Of a stretch of DNA of 64,000 bases, positions 57,757-64,000 are shown one piece after another. Made by a program: the position numbers and the translations under genes. Within the stretch, counting starts at the first letter, position 1; every line of letters starts with the position of its first letter. Source of the DNA: Neoarius graeffei (taxonomy: Eukaryota; Chordata; Actinopteri; Siluriformes; Ariidae); contig NC_083592.1 of NCBI RefSeq assembly GCF_027579695.1, positions 37,983,714 to 38,047,713 of the forward strand, given 5' to 3'. The notes under the pieces are model-generated. The model saw only the letters and a program-made list of their open reading frames with translations. It did not search any database and was not told where the DNA came from.

Positions 57757-58145
57757 ACCCCCACCCTGGGGGGGGGGGGGGGGGGTATACTGGTTTACCT
57801 CTGTCCGTCTGTATTTCCGTCCATCCGAAACACCCTTTTTCTCAGCAACCATAAATCATAGCTGCTTGGGGTTCTATACCGTGTATACTGTTTTCAGGTC
57901 TGTCCCACATCGACTTCCTGTTTACCAATTTATTGTATTTATGAAAACACACAGTGTGGATTTACAAAATTTTCCAAACACTTTCTCAGCAACTACAAAT
58001 CACAACTACTTGATATTTGGTACTGGGCTTCAGCTTGGGGTTCTACACCATGTGTACCGTTTCCAGGTCTGTCCCACATCGACTTCCTGTTTACCAACTC
58101 AATGTAATTACGAAGCATGTAGCGTGGATTTTGACACTATTTCAA
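57757..58145 (+). repeat. Short tandem repeat following a poly-G run
   Basis: (G)n at 57,767-57,785, then two about 150-bp units with CTCAGCAAC(C/T)A, CTTGGGGTTCTA and TCTGTCCCACATCGACTTCC. Confidence 0.65.
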
Positions 58146-58210
58146 GAAGCAAAGTGACAGTTTACCAGGATGCTATTTGAAATCCCTGGAGAGAACGCTG
58201 CTCTTTACTT

Positions 58211-59414
58211 AGGCCATTATTAAAAAATGTTCTGTTTCTGGTCCACCGGCTGGGTGAGTGCCGATTGTGCGGTTGAAGGGTTTTTTTTTTTTTAAAACGC
58301 CGGTTTTTCAACATTTTTTTTTTTTTCGGGTTCGTAAATCTAAAATCGAACTTGACATTTCCGCATTCCCAGGGCTTTCCACTAAGGCTCATACTAGCCA
58401 GCCATGACAAATAAGTAGCCAGCTGGGGGGGGGAGTAAACACAAAATAAACTCCTGTGCACGCAGTTCCCAGGATTAAATGCATTTTCCACAAACCATTT
58501 ATTTATTCACTTTACTCAAATACAAAGTAAAATGGCAGTAAATCATCATCTTTCTTTTCTTGCGTATTGCATCATGAGGCGTTCCTGGCTTGTAAATCTC
58601 TTATTTTCGGTGCATGACACATTCATGCAACTGAGCATGTTCTGAATTAACAACGACAACGGTCTGCAGTGGGGCTACACAATCAAACACTCAGCGAACA
58701 TTTCTCCATTTGTGTATGAAAATACACTCCAACGACTCAGTTTGGTTTCATTTACAACCAACGGTGTCTTTTGATACCAGCACGTAATTGAACGAGAGAA
58801 GACTGGTTTACCGGAGACAAAATAAGCGTCATCTCTGCTTCTGTTCCCTCCGATGTCGTCTCCGACACACTACTGCCTCCGCCGAGTGCGCGCGCACTCT
58901 GAACTGAATCAGCTCTGCGCATGCGCCGTGCGGCACAAAAAAATGGCAGCCACCATGAAGGAAGGAGATCCGGAGTTTTCAATTTTGCTTAAGTGTGAAA
59001 TCGCAAAATGGTATTCTAGCGAACAACAAAATAGTAAAGATTCAGAAAAACAAATCATTCAGTGATCATTTTAATAGTGTAATTTCATCTGAACTAGGCC
59101 TAACGCTCGATTTAGAACTACAAAAAGTCCGTGTGTCAGACATTTTAAGTACCTTTGTAAAAGTTTTGCAAATGTTGCAGTCAGCATTTAAAATGCTAAC
59201 TTAGTTTTTGTACAAGTTTCAGTCAAGTTTCAGTCATTTAAAACTGTCATTTTATTAAATGTCTGCTTTTGTAATAAAGTACTGAAAGAAAAAGCAAACA
59301 CAGCATTGCGATTTCTTATCCATCCATATAAAAAAAAAAAAATCCCTCCCTCCCGACTGAATTTTTTGCTCACCTGGTGGACAGGAAACGGATTTTTTTT
59401 TTTTAAGGATGGCC
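58211..59414. mobile_element. DNA element with imperfect terminal inverted repeats
   Basis: The ends AGGCCATTATTAAAAAATGT and TTTTTTAAGGATGGCCT are inverted. Further in, GTCCACCGGCTGGGTGAG mirrors GCTCACCTGGTGGAC. The inside has AAAAATGGCAGCCACCATGAAG (58,940) but no recognisable domain. The target duplication is unclear. Confidence 0.55.
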
Positions 59415-60069
59415 TTATTTGTTTCAGGGTTAAGTATTTGTTGAGGTCAACATTCAGAATAAGTGTCCTATTCCTTCGATTGCTTGCATTCCGATATAAG
59501 CGAGAGCAGGGGGATACGTAAGTGAGCAGTAGATCACAGTTGATCTTGTTCTGATCAGGTGCTAGTGTCCGTTCAGAGTTGGTTCACTTGTAAACCTTCT
59601 AAGAACTGGTTTGCTTTTTCCGTGGTTTAGAGAGCCGTGTCATTACGTCACTGTTTACATATGTATGTCTTCGCTTTCCCACTTGCACCAGTCACAACAA
59701 TAATGATTGACTACTGGAGTAGTCAGAGTAGATGCTACACTAGCTCTGTGTGGGGGCCCCCCCCCCCCCCCCCCTTCTTTTCATGGTGGTCATAAGGTTA
59801 GTTGATCACCAATGGTTCTTGGTGCGAGATCAGTGAACTTTTGGTGCCACTCTTGAACCTGTTTTCCTGACTGAGAGCCAGTTCTTTGGCTGATGAAACA
59901 CCGAGAACTGGTTCGAGATTGCGTACCAGCTCTAGATCAGCCCTCGAACTGCCTTGGTGGGAAAAGGGGTACATGAGGCCCAAACATGCCTCATATGTCA
60001 TTGCTTAAAGGTAATATTTTTATGCACATGATTTGCTAAGTTTGGAGTAGAAAAAAACTTTGTTATATT
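59415..60069. other. tars1 intron 4, unassigned
   Basis: Contains poly-C (59,755-59,774) and an inverted pair of GAACTGGTT-type motifs. No exon seen. Confidence 0.4.
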
Positions 60070-60253
60070 AATTGCATTTAGCAGACGCGCTTATCCAGAG
60101 CGACGTACAGCATACCCAGAGCAGCCTGGGGAGCAGTTGGGGGTTAGGTGCCTTGCTCAAGGGCACTTCAGCCATTCCTGCTGGTTCATAGAATCAAACC
60201 AGTGACTTTTTGGTCCCAAAGTTGTTTCTCTAACCCCTAGGCCATGGCTTCCC
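60070..60253 (-). mobile_element. tRNA-derived SINE of a second family
   Basis: On the minus strand the head GCCATGGCCTAGGGGTTAG and B box GGTTTGATTC are followed by CCCTTGAGCAAGGCACC and AACTGCTCCCC, then CTCTGGATAAGCGCGTCTGC and TAAATGCAATTAA. The middle block is the same as in the type B SINE tails. Confidence 0.75.
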
Positions 60254-60452
60254 GTGGCCCCTTAACATAGTTACTGAATGGTCAAATGCCCACAGCTACA
60301 TCCCAAAATCTAGTTATAACAGCAAGGCATGGACTAAATCTGGAACGAAGACGTTCAACAAGCAGATATGGGTGTGTCGGTCAGGTGTCCACATACTTTT
60401 GACCATAGTCGTTTTATTTGCCTAAATTGAAATTAAACTAATCTGTTTAAAG

Positions 60453-60574
60453 GTGTATTGGCACTCCAGCGCCCATATTATGGGCGAGGCCATGGAGAGG
60501 GTGTACGGAGGGTGCCTGTGTTACGGACCTCCTATTGAGAGCGGCTTCTACTACGACATGTTCCTGGACAACGA
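60453..60574 (+). CDS. tars1: tars1 exon 5
   Basis: 122 bp, TTAAAG/GTGTAT to AACGA/GTGAGT. Codes for [20 protein letters not shown] and [15 protein letters not shown]. The HSSAH motif (His156, His160) is the HxxxH of the ThrRS/AlaRS editing (SAD-type) domain, which clears serine wrongly attached to tRNA-Thr. This is among the most conserved parts of the protein and fixes the gene's identity. Confidence 0.96.
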
Positions 60575-61529
60575 GTGAGTGTGCAAGTTATGTTTTCCTG
60601 TTCAAACTATCCCGTATATTTGTCAGCATCAGGCTGGTTCTTGTGCTCCAGATAGGCCTGGTATGGGTTATTGATTTTTCTTAAAACAATAGAACAGCTG
60701 CTCTGTCCTTTGAATATTAACTGGTAGTGTTGTCAGGTCTGTCTAAGCAGAATAAGATTAATGAGATCTCTCGCGTACAAAAGGCAGATTCAGAGCTGCC
60801 GAATAGAGGAAATGAAAAGATTTTTCTTGTTTTTTTAATATGTTTGGTGAAAAGTTTACCTCTTGTGTATAAAGCTCTATTCCCCAGGGTGGCCTCGTGA
60901 ACTCGGCCTACTTGGCATGGCATTTATATTAAAGGCGAATTTGGCCAGTTGTGTACCAGACAGTTTAATAAAGTTACAGGATTTGAAGAGGGAATAGGAT
61001 TTGAATTGCGTTCTTTTTCTCTCAGCACAAGGTCAAGCATTTATTAGTTTAATGAAATCTTCAATTGACGGTTGAATATTCAGCACGCACGAAAGAAATA
61101 TTCATTTCAAAGACAGATCGGCTTGCGTGCTCAAAGCGAGCCGGGGAATGATGTGTTATAAACAATTTTGTTTGACCTTTTCTTTGACTGTGCGCTTTTA
61201 CTGTGCCTTCAAATTAGTGTGAGGGGAGGAAATAATAAGCACTGTTATTTTCTTACTGAAAAAGCAATTTATGCTAATGATATGCTAAGAGATGATTTGA
61301 CTGTCAAGCTGCACCTTGTTTATGGTGTAGACGTGTCTGCTGCGGAACAGCAAAAGCCAAATAAGGTGTCTGGTAATAGAGTTCTTCAGAATGTGGCATC
61401 CAGGAGATGTTTGGAATTTCTTTCTCACAGCTTTGGGAGTTATTTGTATTTATTTTTTAGTTCATGTTTATTCATGAACACTGAACTATTTTCTCTCCCG
61501 CTCTGACACGTGTGCACTTTTTTTCCCAG
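60575..61529. other. tars1 intron 5
   Basis: No transposon with definable ends. The open frame at 61,168-61,506 shows no family features. A pyrimidine-rich tract precedes exon 6. Confidence 0.5.
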
Positions 61530-61647
61530 AGGTGTATCGAGTAATGATTTCCCATGTCTGGAGAACCTGTGTAAAAAGATTATTAAGGAGAAACAACCCT
61601 TTGAGCGACTGGAGGTAAAGAAGGAGACTCTTCTGGAGATGTTCAAG
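61530..61647 (+). CDS. tars1: tars1 exon 6
   Basis: 118 bp, TTCCCAG/AGGTG to TTCAAG/GTGCGA. Split codon GA+A (Glu), then [20 protein letters not shown] and [16 protein letters not shown]. Exons 5 and 6 together make 80 codons. This continues the editing domain. Confidence 0.95.
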
Positions 61648-61759
61648 GTGCGAGTTTTACCTTTGACTCGGTTTGCAAGTGGAAGGTGAGAGATCATGAA
61701 AGAAGATAAACTCTCCAACCTTGATTTAGCTCAGGTTTGTGCTTCTGTGTCTCCAACAG

Positions 61760-61824
61760 TACAACAAGTTTAAGTGCAGGATCCTGAACGAGAAAGTTAC
61801 CACCCCAACAACTACAGTTTACAG
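61760..61824 (+). CDS. tars1: tars1 exon 7 (last in window)
   Basis: 65 bp, CCAACAG/TACAAC to TTTACAG/GTAGGA. YNKFKCRILNEKVTTPTTTV then Tyr and the first two bases of Arg. The next exon, expected to begin with the cysteine-rich CGPLIDLCRGPH-type block of the editing domain, was not found up to 64,000, so intron 7 runs out of the window. Confidence 0.94.
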
Positions 61825-62034
61825 GTAGGATTAAGTTTTGTATTTGTCATGCTGCCAGTTTAAAACCCGCATAATTGGTTTAGAAACGAGGAATCTATGC
61901 AAGATCAGTTGTTCAGGGTATGGGAACACTTTTAGTTTAGTTGATCCTGCTGCTAATGAGGAGTGTGTGTGTGTGTGTGTGTATATTACACAATGGTGCA
62001 AAGATGTGACGTTTATCTTCAAGTGGTGAAAGTA

Positions 62035-62454
62035 TATTTTACGAGTGAGCAAAGCAAACGAGTGAAATATTTTTCAACATGAGAAGATTAGATAAAACTT
62101 CGTCTTCATGCTACCGTGTAATATTCTTTATATTATATGGACACTTCCACAAAAAAATGCAAGCTAATCAAAAGGATTTTAATTTTGAACCAGTTCGCCA
62201 TTTTGACAACGCGTGTCTAGTCGGCGGGAAAACGCTGGGAGTGACATCGTCGGAGTGAAATATCAGGAAATGTCACTCGGAGCCGAGATGTATTTCGGAT
62301 GAAAAATACAAGTTTTTCAACATGAGAAGATAAACTTCATATCTTCAAGCCAACGTGTGATTTTCATTTTTATGATATAGACATGTTAACAAAGTACCCA
62401 AATTTTATCAAAACAATTCATGGATAATCCTCATTAGTGAAAATATTGAAAATT
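62035..62454. mobile_element. Dispersed repeat with duplicated TTTTTCAACATGAGAAGAT motif
   Basis: The block GTGAAATATTTTTCAACATG recurs at about 62,310 (CAAGTTTTTCAACATGAGAA), and CGTGT(A/G)AT...TATGATATAGACA-type sequence also occurs twice. It abuts repeat R and may belong to the same larger element. Confidence 0.45.
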
Positions 62455-63665
62455 ATTCTATCCAGGTTCACTGGATATGAGCAAGCGTACGCTCTGATTG
62501 GCTACTCTACTACTAGGATATCAGCTCGTATACCATGAGTAGAGAAAAACAAAATGGCAGAATGCAACAAGTCAGATGCATCACTTTATCAGGTATTTAA
62601 AAGAAACCGAAATGGCTAAAAGAATTGTCTGCCCCCCCCCAAAAAAAAAACAAAACCTCCTGTTCCACACTCCAGCCCAGTTGGTGGCAGTAATGCACCT
62701 TTAAAGTGCCATTCCACCATTGGATGTATTCTTTGGCATAAAATACAATATATTTTGACAACATATATAAATGGTATCACTAGATTAGAGAAATCTTTTA
62801 GCTTCAAAATGATATATCAAACATAATTTTTTGACAACGACAAGTATATTAATTTTGCGACCAAAGTCACCTACCCTTTTAATTTCCACGCGTGATGTCA
62901 TCGGCAGGTTCCCCTTCTTGTGTAACACGTGACGTGGCACATATTATCAGCAATGGCGGATACAACACGATTAAAAATAATACCAATAAATCTAGCTAAC
63001 TGAAAGATTAACTCAAAATTTTTCGCAATTTTTTTTGGCCCCCATATACGAGGAGAAATGACTCTCTCACTTTGGGGGTTTCCTGGTCTAAAAATAGACT
63101 GACACGTGGTACACAAGAAGGGGAACCTGCCGATGACATCACGTTTCACTACCGCGCGGAAATTAAAAGGGTAGGTGACTTTGGTCGCAAAATTAATATA
63201 CTTGTCGTTGTCAAAAAATTGTTTATCATTTTGAAGCTAAAAGATTTCTCTGTCTAGTCATGTCATAAAATATATTGTATTTTATGCCAAAGAATGCATC
63301 CAATGATGGAATGGCACTTTAAGTTGGTTTGCCCACCGCCAAAAAACCCTAAAGAAGAAAAGAAAATGGCGGTGCGTGTTGCTGAACCAACCGAGGATGA
63401 AATAAAAAGCTAATCGAAAACAAAAAGAAACAAAATATGGAATAAAAGTATTTGATGGTAAGAACATATTCTTCCCCCCCCAAAAGAATAATTTTTATAG
63501 CATTTTTCACAAATTGCTTGTCATTTTGCCAGTTTTTTCACATTGTAAGCGGAAATTATTTTGTCTGACGTTTTGTATAAAGTTTTTATTTATTGAATTT
63601 GAAAAAAATAAAAATTCTCTGTTTCTCAAAATCCAGTGACTGGATAGAATAAAACGATTATTCCA
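62455..63665 (+). mobile_element. Dispersed repeat 'R', copy 2, with a MITE inserted
   Basis: TTCTATCCAGGTTCACTGGAT at the left mirrors ATCCAGTGACTGGATAGAAT at the right (63,631-63,650), suggesting terminal inverted repeats. The same blocks occur as in copy 1. MAVRVAEPTEDEIK opens at 63,366 and a VFD/GTAAG junction follows. Confidence 0.55.
62705..63318. mobile_element. 614-bp MITE with long inverted repeats and TTAA duplication
   Basis: The ends AGTGCCATTCCACCATTGGATG and CATCCAATGATGGAATGGCACT belong to arms of roughly 240 bp each (for example AATTTTGCGACCAAAGTCAC facing GTGACTTTGGTCGCAAAATT). TTAA on both sides (62,701-62,704 and 63,319-63,322). Copy 1 of repeat R at 290-293 has a single TTAA and no insert. 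Kolobok or piggyBac type. Confidence 0.9.
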
Positions 63666-63756
63666 CTCAATCTTATTGTACATGACTTGTAGCGAACTCG
63701 GTGCTACGTGCCTCATCAGCTATCAGCTTGTGTACGATGAGATTGAGTGGAATAAC
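63657..63756. repeat. Hairpin-forming inverted repeat
   Basis: ATTATTCCACTCAATCTTAT and GAGATTGAGTGGAATAAC are inverted about 47 bp apart. It directly follows the right end of repeat R. Confidence 0.75.
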
Positions 63757-64000
63757 TGTTAAAAATGTTACTCATTTCTCAGATCTATGTAATAAGAATT
63801 ATGGCTCAGATTTTGAAGTGGTATCTTTAAAACAGAGCAAGAGGATGGTGAAGCATGCAGAGCAGTATTGGTGAGCATGCTCCTTAAAAATGAACACAAA
63901 GTGCTGTGAATTGCACCTTAACTCCAAAGCATTGTGTCGGCTCTGGTGAGAGGGGAGGGGGGGGGACGAAAGAGTGTGTATCAGTCGTCAGTGCTCACTT

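Larger units (their letters stand above)
57560..60405 (+). mobile_element. Tc1-family relic (same family as 29,917) split by other repeats, in tars1 intron 4
   Basis: The left end AGCCAAAAGTTTGTGGACGCC and right end GGTGTCCACATACTTTTGACC are inverted. The left 150 bp match the other copy (TTCCCTTCACTGG, CTTCCCCAAAC). The space between is filled with a tandem repeat, a TIR element and a SINE. Confidence 0.7.

Noticed and set aside
61168..61506. 112-codon open frame as an extra tars1 exon
   Set aside because: Exons 5 and 6 join in frame without it (GA+A), and the peptide has no ThrRS similarity.

Overview
The window is teleost fish DNA. Three things show this: the density and type of repeats (tRNA-headed SINEs of the DANA/V-SINE style, RTE, L2/CR1 and L1 LINEs, and Tc1, hAT, Harbinger, Kolobok and ISL2EU-type DNA transposons), GT-AG introns, and one recognisable vertebrate host gene. 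I cannot name the species. Most long open frames are retroelement or transposase remains, or translated microsatellites; they are not host genes.

Layout. Positions 1-43,100 hold no host exon that I can support. This part is a mosaic of nested insertions: a split RTE LINE (1,057-5,336), a solo LTR (5,605-5,914), many SINEs, a near-complete Tc1 element with an open DD34E transposase (11,185-13,501), an L2-like LINE (about 16,590-19,430), a 5'-truncated L1 (23,448-29,184) whose ORF2 is split by a 3.2-kb inverted-repeat element (25,474-28,660), a Tc1-family relic (29,917-35,582) holding a CR1/L2 LINE that itself holds an ISL2EU-like element, a second ISL2EU-like element (35,604-36,452), a hAT element with a nested MITE (36,824-38,648), a 3' RTE fragment (39,375-39,960) and a tandemly duplicated SINE/flank block (41,848-42,713).

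From 43,140 to the right edge lies the 5' half of tars1 (cytoplasmic threonyl-tRNA synthetase) on the + strand: a compact promoter (C/EBP-ATF-like element, inverted CCAAT, TATA box) and seven coding exons giving 253 complete codons. These cover the lysine-rich N-terminal extension, the TGS domain and the start of the editing domain. The aminoacylation core lies beyond the window. The introns are full of SINEs, a third ISL2EU-like element, a hAT element inside a tandem-repeat array, and a THAP-bearing element flanked by TTAA.

The most interesting signal is a set of three short elements (30,453-31,319; 35,604-36,452; 49,551-50,586). All are flanked by AT dinucleotides and carry related or analogous terminal inverted repeats. 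Each keeps the first coding exon of one or both members of a convergent gene pair: a THAP-domain protein and a second protein of the type I associate with SWIM/YqaJ-nuclease partners. Other points of interest are the asymmetric giant palindrome, the amino-acid-response-like site in the tars1 promoter, and an empty versus occupied TTAA insertion site seen in two copies of one repeat.
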